A stretch of 64,000 bases of DNA from JANQRZ01 sp965215165 (lineage in GTDB: Bacteria > Bacteroidota > Rhodothermia > Rhodothermales > JANQRZ01), in NCBI GenBank assembly GCA_965215165.1, contig CBDCCX010000006.1, positions 3,100,001 through 3,164,000 on the forward strand, given 5' to 3'. Within the stretch, counting starts at the first letter, position 1. Each line of letters begins with the position of its first letter. Position numbers and translations under genes: made by a program. Below the pieces are notes generated by a model, which did no database searches, had not been told where the DNA came from, and saw nothing but the letters and a program-made list of their open reading frames with translations. Shown here piece after piece: positions 33,468 to 47,239 of this stretch.

Positions 33468-34649
33468 GTGCTCTCGCTCCATCTCCTCGCCGATGCCAAC
33501 ATTCCGTTTGTTCAGACCGCCTGCCAGCCGTTTGGGCATACCCGCTTACTACCGGGCCAGGAGATCCGACCGGAGAGCATTTCCGGCACCGACGTGCTGC
33601 TCGTCCGCAGCGTGACGCGCGTGGATGAGGCTCTGCTGCGCGGCGGCCGTGTCCGCTTCGTCGGCAGTGCGACGATTGGGACGGACCACATCGACCTAGA
33701 CTATCTGCGCCGGGAGGGTATCGCGTTCGCGCACGCGCCCGGCTCGAACGCAGGCTCCGTCGTCGAGTACGTGCTGGCAGCGCTGCTGGCTGTGTACGCG
33801 GAGCAAGCGCTGTACACCGAACAGGACGGTGTGCTTAGAAACAGGACAGTCGGCGTCGTCGGGTGTGGACACATCGGCGCGGCCCTCGCGGCGCGGCTGC
33901 CGGCGCTCGGCGCTCGCGTGCTGCGCTGCGACCCACCTCTCGCGGAGGCTGCCGAGGCAACGGGCAGGGCGCACGCCTTCGTCTCGCTCGACGCCGTTCT
34001 GGCCGAGGCGGACGTGGCGACACTGCATCCGCCCCTCGTGCGGACTGGCCCGCACCCCACCTTTCATCTCATCGGAGCCGGCGAACTCCGGGCGATGCGG
34101 ACGAACACGCTCCTCGTCAACGCCTCCCGCGGAGCGGTAGTGGACAACGCTGCGCTGCGCGAGGCTCTCGCGGCCGGGCAGATCGGCGGGGCCGTTCTCG
34201 ACGTGTGGGAGAACGAGCCGACCCCTGATCCCGAGCTGGTGGCCCTGTCCGATCTTGCCACGCCGCACATTGCAGGCTACTCGTTCGACGGCAAGGTGCG
34301 CGGCACGGCGATGCTCCACGACGCCCTCGCCGCTTGGCTCGGGGTGCCGCCGGGGTGGACGGCCGAGACGGTCCTCGCCGAAGCGCTGCCGCCGGTCCGC
34401 ACTCCCGACCCCAACCTGGCCGAAACGGCGTGGCTCGACGCGCTGGTCCGTCAGGCGTACGACATTCGCGCCGACGATGCCCGGATGCGGGACCTCCTCG
34501 CGCTCCCGGTGGCCGAGCGTGCAGCAGCGTTCCACCGACTCCGCAAGACCTATCCGCGTCGCCGTGCGTGGGGACGCCACCGTGCCACCGGTGTGCCCGA
34601 CGCCTACCACACCGCCGTCGCGGAAGGAGTAGGCTTCGCCGTGGAATGA
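33468..34649 (+). CDS. pdxB: erythronate-4-phosphate dehydrogenase PdxB
   Basis: PdxB oxidises 4-phosphoerythronate with NAD in the DXP-dependent route to pyridoxal phosphate. The 393-residue product starts at GTG 33468, reading SLHLLADANIPFVQTACQPF, the PdxB N-terminus. It carries the Rossmann motif VGVVGCGHIGAALAARL, VRSVTRVDEALL, VNASRGAVVDNAALREAL and the catalytic histidine in TPHIAGYSFDGK. The C-terminal PdxB dimerisation region follows. The family lengthens past other 2-hydroxyacid dehydrogenases just as here. Confidence 0.88.
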   Translation: MLSLHLLADANIPFVQTACQPFGHTRLLPGQEIRPESISGTDVLLVRSVTRVDEALLRGGRVRFVGSATIGTDHIDLDYLRREGIAFAHAPGSNAGSVVEYVLAALLAVYAEQALYTEQDGVLRNRTVGVVGCGHIGAALAARLPALGARVLRCDPPLAEAAEATGRAHAFVSLDAVLAEADVATLHPPLVRTGPHPTFHLIGAGELRAMRTNTLLVNASRGAVVDNAALREALAAGQIGGAVLDVWENEPTPDPELVALSDLATPHIAGYSFDGKVRGTAMLHDALAAWLGVPPGWTAETVLAEALPPVRTPDPNLAETAWLDALVRQAYDIRADDARMRDLLALPVAERAAAFHRLRKTYPRRRAWGRHRATGVPDAYHTAVAEGVGFAVE

Positions 34650-34813
34650 TCGGACGATCTTGCTCGAGGCCGGCGGCGGGCTATCCGCGTGGCCTACAAC
34701 GGAGCGTAAGTTCCTCTGCCTCCGAGGGGCGAGATGATGGCTGGCTCCCAGTCTCGTCGTCGGCTTTCAGTCGCCGAGGGCCGTTCCCCGTTCCCGCTTT
34801 TTCCGGTTCCTCC

Positions 34814-35449
34814 ATGCTCATCACCTTCGAAGGGATCGACGGCAGCGGCAAGAGCACGCAGGCGCAGCTCCTCCACGAGTACGCCGAGCGCGAGGGCTGG
34901 GACCCGCTCCTGGTGCGCGAACCCGGAGGGACCGATCTGTCGGAGCGCATCCGCGCCCTGCTCCTGGACCCGGCCGCGCACATTGCGCCGCGCGCCGAGC
35001 TGCTGCTCTTCGCCGCCGCCCGCGCCCAACTCGTCCACGATGTCGTCCGCCCGGCACTCGACGCCGGCCGCCTCGTCCTCGCCGACCGCTTCTACGACTC
35101 GACGACAGCGTATCAGGGCGCGGGGCGCGGGATCGCTGAGGCAGGGTGGCTCCGCTCGTTCCACGCCTTCGTCACCGACGGCCTCCGCCCGCGCCGGACG
35201 TATCTCGTCGACCTCGCCCCGGACGCGGCGACGGCCCGGCGCGAGGGAACCGAGCAGGATCGGATGGAAGAGGCCGGCTCCGCCTTTTTCGAGCGTGTCC
35301 GCACGGCGTACCTTCGCCTCGCCGACGCTGAGCCGGAGCGGATCCTCCTGCTCGACGGTACGCGCTCGGCCGAGACCCTCCACGCCCGGATCGTGGCCGA
35401 CCTGGAACGGCTGCGCGCCGACGCGCCGACGGGCACCGCTCCCTCCTGA
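34814..35449 (+). CDS. tmk: thymidylate kinase
   Basis: Tmk phosphorylates dTMP to dTDP. The 211-residue product from ATG 34814 has the P-loop FEGIDGSGKSTQ (residues 4-15), the DR(Y/F) motif in LADRFYDSTTAYQGAGRG and the REPGGT segment. The LID region carries RREGTEQDRMEE. All features are standard. The open frame continues upstream, but only the ATG at 34814 gives the family N-terminus MLITFEG. Confidence 0.96.
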   Translation: MLITFEGIDGSGKSTQAQLLHEYAEREGWDPLLVREPGGTDLSERIRALLLDPAAHIAPRAELLLFAAARAQLVHDVVRPALDAGRLVLADRFYDSTTAYQGAGRGIAEAGWLRSFHAFVTDGLRPRRTYLVDLAPDAATARREGTEQDRMEEAGSAFFERVRTAYLRLADAEPERILLLDGTRSAETLHARIVADLERLRADAPTGTAPS

Positions 35450-35467
35450 CCTCGGCTTCCCACCTTC

Positions 35468-35935
35468 GTGTCTGCCCTGCCCCAAGCCCAACGCGACGAG
35501 GTCAACCGCACCTTCAGCACGTTCCTGAAGGAACGCGGTCAGCGCCAGACACCGGAGCGCTTCGCCATCCTCGACGAGGTCTACGCCACGGCCGACCACT
35601 TCGACGCCGACGAGCTGTTCGTCCGTCTCAAGCAGGCTGGGAGCCGCCTCAGCCGCGCCACCGTCTACAACACCCTCGAGCTGCTGCTCGAGTGCGACTT
35701 GGTGGTCAAGCATCAGTTCGGCCGCAACCAGGCCAAGTACGAGCGCGCCTACGCCTACTGGCAGCACGACCACCTGATCTGCCTGGACTGCGGCGAGATC
35801 CTCGAGTTCTGCGACCCGCGCCTCCAGAGCATCCAGGATACGGTGGGGGATATCTACGGCTTCGAGATCAGCCACCACGCGCTTACCCTCTACGGTCGGT
35901 GCCGCCGCGAGAGATGCGAGAGAAAGAAGAGCTAG
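35468..35935 (+). CDS. fur: ferric uptake regulator family protein
   Basis: The 155-residue product starts at GTG 35468, 18 bases after tmk. It has the winged helix QRQTPERFAILDEVYATADH and SRATVYNTLELLLECDLV, then the metal-binding dimerisation domain with YWQHDHLICLDCGEILEFCD. A second cysteine pair (C-x4-C) is at the very C-terminus. This is the classical Fur layout, a metal-dependent repressor of iron uptake. Zur or PerR cannot be fully excluded. A candidate operator lies far away at 62319-62341. Confidence 0.9.
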   Translation: MSALPQAQRDEVNRTFSTFLKERGQRQTPERFAILDEVYATADHFDADELFVRLKQAGSRLSRATVYNTLELLLECDLVVKHQFGRNQAKYERAYAYWQHDHLICLDCGEILEFCDPRLQSIQDTVGDIYGFEISHHALTLYGRCRRERCERKKS

Positions 35936-35996
35936 GAAGGACGGGAGCGCCGTCCCCAGTAACCTCATGTTCCCCCTCTCCCACGCCCCCTTCTCC

Positions 35997-36797
35997 ATGC
36001 CCCTTCCGCTCTTTCAAGTCGATGCCTTCACCGACGAGGCGTTCCGGGGCAACCCGGCCGCCGTCTGCCTCCTCGGCAGCGACGCGCCCGAGGCATGGAT
36101 GCAGTGCGTCGCGGCCGAGATGAACCTCTCGGAGACCGCCTTCCTCGCCCCGCACCCCGACGGCTACCGCCTCCGCTGGTTTACGCCGACGACTGAGGTA
36201 GACCTGTGTGGTCACGCCACGCTCGCCACGGCCCATGTCCTGTGGGAGACAGGCCAGCTTCGCTCGGGCGAAACCGCGCGCTTTCACACCCGCAGCGGTC
36301 TCCTCACCGCGACGCAGTCGGACGACGGGGTTACGCTCGACTTTCCAGCCAGCAAGGTCGAGGAGGCGAAGGCTCCCAACGGCCTGGCTGAGGCGCTCGG
36401 CGTCGATCCGCAGCGGGTCGCCCGAGGTGCGTTCGACTACCTCGTCGAGGTGGAGAGCGAGGAGATCGTGCGAGACCTCCAGCCGGACTTCCGCGCGCTC
36501 GGAGCCATCGAGGTCATGCGCGGCATCATCGTCACGGCGCAGGGGAGCGGCGGGAACGACTTCGTCTCGCGCTTTTTCGCTCCGGCAGTGGGCGTGGACG
36601 AGGACCCCGTGACCGGCTCCGCCCACTGCGTGCTCGCTCCGTACTGGAGCCGCCGTCTCGGGCGCGACGACTTGGCAGGCTACCAAGCGTCGAAGCGCGG
36701 AGGCAACGTCCGCGTCGGCGTTCGCGGCGACCGGGTGCTGCTCGGCGGCCGGGCCGTCACTGTCCTCCGCGGAGACCTGCTCACCGATCCGGCCTAG
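35997..36797 (+). CDS. PhzF-family isomerase
   Basis: The 266-residue product from ATG 35997 begins MPLPLFQVDAFTDEAFRGNP, then AAEMNLSETAFL, where the glutamate is the catalytic acid of the family. It continues with TEVDLCGHATLATAHVLW and the C-terminal DEDPVTGSAHCVLAPYW. Proteins of this fold catalyse proton-shift isomerisation, as in phenazine synthesis, but most relatives have unknown substrates. No phenazine gene is nearby. Confidence 0.88.
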   Translation: MPLPLFQVDAFTDEAFRGNPAAVCLLGSDAPEAWMQCVAAEMNLSETAFLAPHPDGYRLRWFTPTTEVDLCGHATLATAHVLWETGQLRSGETARFHTRSGLLTATQSDDGVTLDFPASKVEEAKAPNGLAEALGVDPQRVARGAFDYLVEVESEEIVRDLQPDFRALGAIEVMRGIIVTAQGSGGNDFVSRFFAPAVGVDEDPVTGSAHCVLAPYWSRRLGRDDLAGYQASKRGGNVRVGVRGDRVLLGGRAVTVLRGDLLTDPA

Positions 36798-36813
36798 CCC
36801 CGGCACCATATAT

Positions 36814-37326
36814 ATGGCACGCACTGCGCTCCTCTCGCCTGCTCGGGTTCGCCGCACGCTCACACGCCTCGCCTACGAGATCGTCGAGCGCAACCGGGGC
36901 AGCGAGACCCTCGAAGTCTTCGGCATCCGGCAGCGCGGCGTTGCCCTCGCCGAGTCCCTCGCCCGCCTAATCGGCGAGATCGAGGACCGCTCGATTCCGG
37001 TCCATCCGCTCGACGTGACGTCCTTCCGCGACGACCTCGACGATGCGCCCGAGCACCAGCCGCTCGATCCGCGCCCGAACGTCGAGGGCCGCAACGTAGT
37101 GCTCGTCGACGACGTCCTCTTCACCGGCCGCACCGCCCGCGCCGCCATCGACGCGATCCTGTTCTACGGCCGCCCCGCTTCGGTCCAACTCGCCGTGCTG
37201 ATCGACCGAGGCCACCGCGAGTATCCGATCCAGCCAGACTTCGTCGGCCGCACGATCCCGACCAAGCACCGCGAGCGCATCAGCGTCGAGGTGAACGGTG
37301 AGGTGGCTGTCTTTCTGGACGAGTGA
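36814..37326 (+). CDS. pyrR: PyrR bifunctional pyrimidine regulator/uracil phosphoribosyltransferase
   Basis: The 170-residue product has the PRPP-binding motif VVLVDDVLFTGRTARAAIDA (about residue 93) and the RGVALAESLA segment. It ends with the family hairpin RISVEVNGEVAVFL. PyrR senses UMP and attenuates pyr mRNAs, and has weak uracil phosphoribosyltransferase activity. No other pyr gene lies next to it, so any regulatory target would be elsewhere. The ATG is 16 bases after the phzF homologue. Confidence 0.93.
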   Translation: MARTALLSPARVRRTLTRLAYEIVERNRGSETLEVFGIRQRGVALAESLARLIGEIEDRSIPVHPLDVTSFRDDLDDAPEHQPLDPRPNVEGRNVVLVDDVLFTGRTARAAIDAILFYGRPASVQLAVLIDRGHREYPIQPDFVGRTIPTKHRERISVEVNGEVAVFLDE

Positions 37327-37328
37327 GG

Positions 37329-38237
37329 CTAGCCCCCTTCGCCCGTCTCCGCTCCGCCCTCGCTGAAACGCCGCCGCTCTTCCTCCCGGTTGCCGTCCCG
37401 GCTCCTCGACTCCTCGCCGGTTTCGCCGAAGGTTTCCTCGGCCTCGTCGAGCTCGATTTCGTCGAGCGGGTCCGAGTAGATCCGTACCTCGGTGCCACGC
37501 CGCACCTCGTCACCCGAGTCCGGCTCCTGCCGCGTCACCGTTCCGCCGACCGAGCGCGTGGGGTCCACCCAGAGTCCAGCTTCCGCCAAGGCACGGCGTG
37601 CGTCGACCGGAGCCAGACCGCGCACGTCGGGCACGCCCACCTCGCCCTGGCCCAAACCGGGGCTCACCCAAAGCGTGACCGATGCCTCTGCCTTGATGCT
37701 CTCGCCCGGCTCCGGCTCCTGCCGCGTCACCGTTCCCTCATACGGCGAGTTGATCTCGTCCTCCTCGATCCGAACCTCCGTCAGGCCGGCTTCCGCCATC
37801 TCGGCGCGGGCGAGGTTCTGGGAGAGCGTCAGCACATCTGGCACCGTCACCATCCGCTGAATGCCGCTGTTGACGTAGAGGTAGATGCGGCGGCCCGGCT
37901 TCACCGAGGCGTTCGGCGGCGGGTTCTGGTCTACGACCACATCGCGCGGCAAGCTTGGGTTGAAGGGTTGCTCACGGCGTTCCGGCCGCAGGTCTCGGTC
38001 CTCAACGAGATTGTGGGCCTGCTCGAACGGCAGCTCACGCACTTCCGGGACCGTCACGGCCGCTCCCTGCCGCGTGTAAACCGGCATCACGACGTAGTTC
38101 ATCAGCAGAAACAGCCCTGCGAACGCTCCGACGAAGGCCAGCAGCCCGAGCCAGAAGTAACGACGGCCGAAAACTGGCCGAAGCCAGCGACCCGTCCCGG
38201 CGAGGCGGTCTTTGAAAGAGGCAGTCTGCGAGGCCAT
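37329..38237 (-). CDS. membrane-anchored PASTA-domain protein
   Basis: The 302-residue protein has a short cytoplasmic N-terminus, one transmembrane helix (YFWLGLLAFVGAFAGLFLLM) and three PASTA domains. They start at VTVPEVRELPFEQA (about 59), VTVPDVLTLSQNLA (about 132) and VGVPDVRGLAPVDA (about 200). A charged tail follows. PASTA domains bind muropeptides or peptidoglycan, but here no kinase or PBP domain is attached. Its stop is two bases from that of convergent pyrR. Confidence 0.9.
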   Translation of the reverse strand: MASQTASFKDRLAGTGRWLRPVFGRRYFWLGLLAFVGAFAGLFLLMNYVVMPVYTRQGAAVTVPEVRELPFEQAHNLVEDRDLRPERREQPFNPSLPRDVVVDQNPPPNASVKPGRRIYLYVNSGIQRMVTVPDVLTLSQNLARAEMAEAGLTEVRIEEDEINSPYEGTVTRQEPEPGESIKAEASVTLWVSPGLGQGEVGVPDVRGLAPVDARRALAEAGLWVDPTRSVGGTVTRQEPDSGDEVRRGTEVRIYSDPLDEIELDEAEETFGETGEESRSRDGNREEERRRFSEGGAETGEGG

Positions 38238-38450
38238 CTATAGAAGTGCGGGCAAGCGGGCGAGAGAGCGCCGAATATACCTCGTGCTCCGCTCATTCAT
38301 CGCGCTGATCCTTCACGAAAGCGGATGGAACCGCCTAGTGGAGGCCTAGTTGGAGACCGCCGCTCGAGCGGTTTCCGCTATAGCGATCGTTCTTTGGTGG
38401 CGCAGCACACAGCCCGGTCTGTGAAGCAGTCTCGAATGCGGTTCGAGGTG

Positions 38451-38480
38451 TTGACTCGGTCTGAGATGTTGCCGTATCAT
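38451..38480 (+). promoter_or_regulatory. rrn promoter P1
   Basis: TTGACT (38451-38456) and TATCAT (38475-38480) are separated by 18 bases, and the -10 extends as TATCATTG, partly matching TAnnTTTG. Confidence 0.5.
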
Positions 38481-38562
38481 TGCCGTCCTGCCCAACGATG
38501 GCGGGTGCTCAACCTTCTGCCTCATACGAGGTCTCGTTTTGAGCTAAGAGATGATGAAGCCC

Positions 38563-38591
38563 TTGACATCGAAGTCTGGAGTTCGTACATT
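38563..38591 (+). promoter_or_regulatory. rrn promoter P2
   Basis: TTGACA (38563-38568) and TACATT (38586-38591) are separated by 17 bases. It is the strongest promoter match in the window and lies about 270 bases before 16S. The 620-bp gap 38238-38859 holds otherwise only leader sequence. Confidence 0.65.
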
Positions 38592-38743
38592 GGCAGGCCG
38601 CGCTCGGGGCACGCTCCGGCGCGATGTTTTACCCCTGTTCTTTGATGAGATTGGAAGCATAGCGAGCCCTCGTTGGCCCGCGTACCGACACCCTTTGGGA
38701 TGATGGTTACGCTGGTCGAACGAGAGAAGCAAAAGTCAGATAA

Positions 38744-38761
38744 CCTAGCCCTCGGGCTAGG
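38744..38761 (+). other. rrn leader hairpin
   Basis: CCTAGCCC and GGGCTAGG form an 18-base stem-loop in the 16S leader. It may be part of the leader or processing structure. No T-tract follows. Confidence 0.4.
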
Positions 38762-38859
38762 GTTCTGAGCTCAACCTAATCGACCACCGCGCGGTTCACC
38801 GCTCGGATGGTCACTGGTCTCCCGAGGGGTTCCCCTCTTCTGGAGACCGCAAATTCTCT

Positions 38860-40392
<1,533 letters not shown>

Positions 40393-40516
40393 CAGAGAGC
40401 ACTTCGCTCGTTCTCTGCCAACGATGGCTCGCTATGCTTCCCTCTCAACACTGAACGGTCTGCTCCTCCCACCGGAGCACCGCCACAAGTGAGAAGGCGT
40501 CGGCCTTCTTTCTCCT

Positions 40517-40590
<74 letters not shown>

Positions 40591-40647
40591 CAGGTCCACC
40601 AGCGGACTGCTCGATGAGGGTTTGCCCGTCTTCGGGAATCGCTTATC

Positions 40648-40720
40648 GGGGCCATAGCTCAGTTGGTAGAGCGCCTGCTTTGCAAGCAGGATGTCGGGGG
40701 TTCGAATCCCTCTGGCTCCA
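40648..40720 (+). tRNA. tRNA-Ala (TGC)
   Basis: Acceptor GGGGCCA pairs with TGGCTCC with one G-U pair. The anticodon stem is CTGCT/AGCAG with loop TTGCAA and anticodon TGC at 40681-40683. It is the standard partner of tRNA-Ile in the rrn spacer. CCA is not encoded. Confidence 0.97.
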
Positions 40721-41001
40721 CACAGGGTCGGCGAGCGAGAGCTTGCCCGCCCGCCTCGTCAGCAACAGTGGCGAGACCGTTCTTTGACATGATGTAAGTA
40801 GCCGAAGGTAAAAAAGAGTCTTAACGATCCGTTCGCTATGTCAGCTTGCTGAAATAGTGGATTGGTCGCCGAGACGTCGAGCGCGCAGCAGTCGGGTCTT
40901 AGGCCCCGACGTGTTGCAAAGGTTCAATCCGCGTGCTAGTGCGCGACGGCTGAAAGAGAGCTTGCTCTCTTGATGCGGTCCCGTGCGGAAGCACGTTATG
41001 G

Positions 41002-43948
<2,947 letters not shown>

Positions 43949-44113
43949 ATAGTGCGCTTCCGCACGTGGATAGGCTCGGGCAACCGAGCCAAGAACCACA
44001 GCGCTCTGCGCTTGGTGACCCGTTAACGCTCCCCTTCGGCTACTTCATCGTGTCAAACTTTCTGAGCAGGCCCGGTCAGGCCCTTCTGGCCGCTGGCCGT
44101 AGCTCACCGAGTT

Positions 44114-44225
44114 CTTGGTGGCTATGGCGCAGGGGATCCACCTCTTCCCATACCGAACAGAGTAGTTAAGCCCTGCAGCGCCGATGGTACTGCGCGAGAG
44201 CGTGGGAGAGTAGGTCGCCGCCAAG
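44114..44225 (+). rRNA. rrf: 5S ribosomal RNA
   Basis: Helix I is formed by CTTGGTGGC and GCCGCCAAG. The interior carries the 5S-typical CCCATACCGAACAG and GAGAGTAGGTCGCCG. Ends are approximate. It is preceded by a spacer of about 165 bp after 23S with no gene. Confidence 0.93.
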
Positions 44226-44249
44226 TCCCTTTGAGGGTCCACCCTCAGA

Positions 44250-44283
44250 AGCCCCGTTGCCTCCATGGCAGCGGGGCTTTTTT
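44250..44283 (+). terminator. rrn operon terminator
   Basis: AGCCCCGTTGCC (44250-44261) pairs with GGCAGCGGGGCT (44267-44278) around a TCCAT loop, followed by a run of T. A smaller hairpin TGAGGG/CCCTCA precedes it. Confidence 0.9.
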
Positions 44284-44410
44284 ATATGTGCGTTCTTCCC
44301 GGTCCTGCTTTCTAACAAAGCCGTTTCATTTCACGCTAGCCCTTGGCTAGAGCGTATTTGGAGTGTATATTCATCGCCTCTCCCTTACTCCAACCCCAAC
44401 CGCACTTGCT

Positions 44411-47068
44411 ATGTCTGCGCGCTCCATCGTCCTGACTGTGACCGCGAGCCTTTGCGCGCTCGCGCTTTTCGTCTTAGTGCCCTCTGCTCCTTCGGACCTT
44501 CCGCTCGATGAAAGGGAGGCCTACGAGAAGATGCTGGCCGAGCATCCCTTCAACCAGCGCGCTCGGATGACGTCCGAGGAGCTGAAAGCGATTCCGAAGA
44601 AAGACCGGCCCGACCTTGCCATCGAGCAGGACTTCCTGCGGACGATGGATCCGAGCACGGGCACGATTCCGGTGGAGCGCCTACTCCAGGCCAACCGCAT
44701 TGCCACGGACTCTAAGCGGCGAGGTGGAGGACCGTTGGTGACGTCGGACTGGGTCGAGCGCGGGCCGACGAATGTGGGTGGCCGCACGCGGGCCATCATG
44801 TTTGACCCCAACGACGAGAACCAGACTAAGCTGTGGGCGGGCGGCGTCGCGGGCGGCCTCTGGGTCACCGGCGATGTTACCTCCTCTAGCCCTGAGTGGA
44901 CCGCCGTCAACGACTTCTGGTCGAACCTCGCTATCTCGGCCATCGCATATGATCCGACGGACACGCAGGTGTTTTACGCCGGCACCGGCGAGGGGTGGTT
45001 CAACGCCGACGCCGTCCGAGGAGGGGGCATTTTCAAGAGCGAAAACGGTGGGGAAACCTGGGATTTGCTGGAGTCGACAAGCTCTTCCACCTACTACAAC
45101 ATTCAGGACCTGCTCGTGGACGGCTTGGGCGATGTCTACGCATCGACTAGAGAGGGGGGGCTGCGGCGCTCTCAGGACGGGGGTGAGACGTGGGAGGTCG
45201 TGCTAGGGGCTGGCGGCAATGGAGCTGTGTCGGACCGCGCGGCTGACCTGGAGATGGGGCCGGACGGAAGGCTCTACGTCACCTTTGGTATCTTTAGCCA
45301 GGGCGCAGTCTATGCCTCCGATACGGGCGACGCGGCAAGTTGGGAGCGTATCTCGAGCAACGACGGCTTCGCCACGAGCTTTCAGCGCGTCGAGCTAGCT
45401 GTCGCCCCGAGCGACGCGAACGTTCTCTATGCCGTCACGCAGGCACCGAATAACAGCGTCCAGGGTGTCTACCGCTCGAATGACGCCGGGGCGTCGTGGA
45501 CCGAAACGAGCTTTCCCGGACACCCGGGCGATGCGTTCCGGCCACCCGGCGCCGAGCCGTCTAACCGCCAAGCCTGGTACGACCTGATCATCGAGATCGA
45601 CCCGAACGACGCGGAGGTGGTGTACCTCGGCACGATCGACTTTCAGCGTTCCCAGGATGGCGGCGCAACGTGGAACTTGATCTCGAGCGCCTACGGGTCG
45701 CCGGGGGTGCCGTACATGCACCCGGACCAGCACAACATGCTCTTCCGCAACGACTCGTCGGACGAATTGATCTTCGCCAACGACGGGGGGATTTACTACG
45801 TAGCCGATGCGAGCACCACGCCCATCGACTTCGAGCAGCGCAACAGCGGCTACAACGTCACGCAGTTTTACTCAGCGGCTCTCAACCCAGACGCAGGGTC
45901 TAATACGATGCTAGGCGGGACGCAGGACAACGGCACCCACCGCTTCCAGTTCGAGGGAGCGGGCCAGACGTCGGAGGCGCAAGGGGGCGATGGCGGATTC
46001 ACGTTCATCGACCAGGACCTGAGCGTCGTAGCCATTGCCTCCACTGTCTTCAACAATTTCCGGCGGAGCGGAAACGGAGGCATCAGCTTCAGCCTCAGCC
46101 TCCTCAGTGACGGCAGCACCGGCTCGTTCATCAACCCTGCCGACTATGACGATGACGAGGACATTCTCTATACCTACCGCACGTCTACTACGCTCTACCG
46201 CGTCAGCAACGTGTCGAGCTCGCCCTCAGTGTCTACGATCAGTGGGTCATTCAACTCGGCGGTGACGCACATCCGCGTTTCGCCTTACGCCCCGGAGGGC
46301 ACGTCGACCGTCTTCGTAGGGACAGCCGCAGGACGCATCTTCAAGATCACAGATGCGCAGGGACAAGCCATGGTGACTCCCCTGCTCTCGATCCCGACTC
46401 CGGGTGCCATCTCGTGCATCGAGATCGGGTCTAGTGAGAATCAGCTTCTCGTTACGTCCTCGAATTACGGGGTTGTTTCTGTTGTGGAGTCGGTCAATGG
46501 AGGACGGACCTGGAGCAATAAGGAGGGCGATCTCCCGGACATGCCTGTTCGCTGGGCGCTCTACAACCCGAGCGAGCGGGACGCTGTAGTCATCGCCACC
46601 GAAGCAGGGGTCTGGGAGACGACCAGCCTCGGCGACTCGCAGCCGACGTGGACTCCTGCGCCGGGCTTCCCGACGGTCCGCACCGACATGCTGCAGTACC
46701 GCCCGTCGGACGAGCGGGTCATGGCTGCCACGCACGGCCGTGGGGTGTTTACCTCGACCTTCGAGAAGCTCGTCAGCACGGAGGACGGAGCTACGGTTGC
46801 CAACACACATACGCTTCAGGCAGCCTACCCGAATCCTTTCGTAAGCCAGGCAACCGTTGGCCTCAGCATTGCTCAGGCGCAGGAGGTCCGGGTCGAGGTG
46901 TTCAACACCGTCGGGCAGCGAGTAGCACTGCTGCATGACGGCGCACTCGCGGCAGGCGCGCCTCACCGGTTCACGCTCGACGGCCAGAACTTGGCAAGCG
47001 GGACCTACGTCTACGTCGTCACCGGCGAGCGCTTCCGTGACGAGGGCCGCGTGACGCTCGTCCGTTAG
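44411..47068 (+). CDS. type IX-secreted sortilin/VPS10-like propeller protein
   Basis: The 885-residue protein from ATG 44411 has a hydrophobic export signal (SIVLTVTASLCALALFVLVP). A series of propeller blades follows with the Asp-box-like motif S-x-D/N-GG-x-T-W, for example KSENGGETWD, RSQDGGETWE, RSNDAGASWT and RSQDGGATWN. The last 80 residues (AAYPNPFVSQATVGLSIAQA to LASGTYVYVVTGERF) are a type IX secretion sorting domain, so it is predicted to be released or anchored at the cell surface. Its substrate is unknown; relatives are often annotated as glycosyl hydrolase-like exo-sialidase propellers. Confidence 0.85.
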   Translation: MSARSIVLTVTASLCALALFVLVPSAPSDLPLDEREAYEKMLAEHPFNQRARMTSEELKAIPKKDRPDLAIEQDFLRTMDPSTGTIPVERLLQANRIATDSKRRGGGPLVTSDWVERGPTNVGGRTRAIMFDPNDENQTKLWAGGVAGGLWVTGDVTSSSPEWTAVNDFWSNLAISAIAYDPTDTQVFYAGTGEGWFNADAVRGGGIFKSENGGETWDLLESTSSSTYYNIQDLLVDGLGDVYASTREGGLRRSQDGGETWEVVLGAGGNGAVSDRAADLEMGPDGRLYVTFGIFSQGAVYASDTGDAASWERISSNDGFATSFQRVELAVAPSDANVLYAVTQAPNNSVQGVYRSNDAGASWTETSFPGHPGDAFRPPGAEPSNRQAWYDLIIEIDPNDAEVVYLGTIDFQRSQDGGATWNLISSAYGSPGVPYMHPDQHNMLFRNDSSDELIFANDGGIYYVADASTTPIDFEQRNSGYNVTQFYSAALNPDAGSNTMLGGTQDNGTHRFQFEGAGQTSEAQGGDGGFTFIDQDLSVVAIASTVFNNFRRSGNGGISFSLSLLSDGSTGSFINPADYDDDEDILYTYRTSTTLYRVSNVSSSPSVSTISGSFNSAVTHIRVSPYAPEGTSTVFVGTAAGRIFKITDAQGQAMVTPLLSIPTPGAISCIEIGSSENQLLVTSSNYGVVSVVESVNGGRTWSNKEGDLPDMPVRWALYNPSERDAVVIATEAGVWETTSLGDSQPTWTPAPGFPTVRTDMLQYRPSDERVMAATHGRGVFTSTFEKLVSTEDGATVANTHTLQAAYPNPFVSQATVGLSIAQAQEVRVEVFNTVGQRVALLHDGALAAGAPHRFTLDGQNLASGTYVYVVTGERFRDEGRVTLVR

Positions 47069-47089
47069 TGGCCGGCTCCCGTTCAGGTG

Positions 47090-47119
47090 AAAGCCCCGGC
47101 GCTTCGGCGTCGGGGCTTT
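47090..47119 (+). terminator. terminator after the propeller gene
   Basis: AAAGCCCCG and CGGGGCTTT form a stem closed by CGC-TTCG-GCG with one unpaired base on each side, 21 bases after the stop. The U-run is within the stem. Confidence 0.75.
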
Positions 47120-47124
47120 CTGCG

Positions 47125-47132
47125 TACCTTTG
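47125..47132 (+). promoter_or_regulatory. -7 element for the radical SAM gene
   Basis: TACCTTTG matches TAnnTTTG exactly, directly after the terminator and about 108 bases before the chosen GTG at 47240. Confidence 0.45.
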
Positions 47133-47239
47133 GCGCGCCTAGAAACCCGACTAGGTGCGAGAAGCCCTTTAGGCTGCGTCGGTCGGGCCGATGCTCTGGG
47201 TGCCCCGTCGATGCACCTCTCCTCGCCCCGCGCCTCTCT

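Noticed and set aside
47087..47239. N-terminal extension of the radical SAM protein
   Set aside because: The extension would be translated from within a terminator hairpin, precedes the promoter-like element, and is arginine-rich and not family-like.
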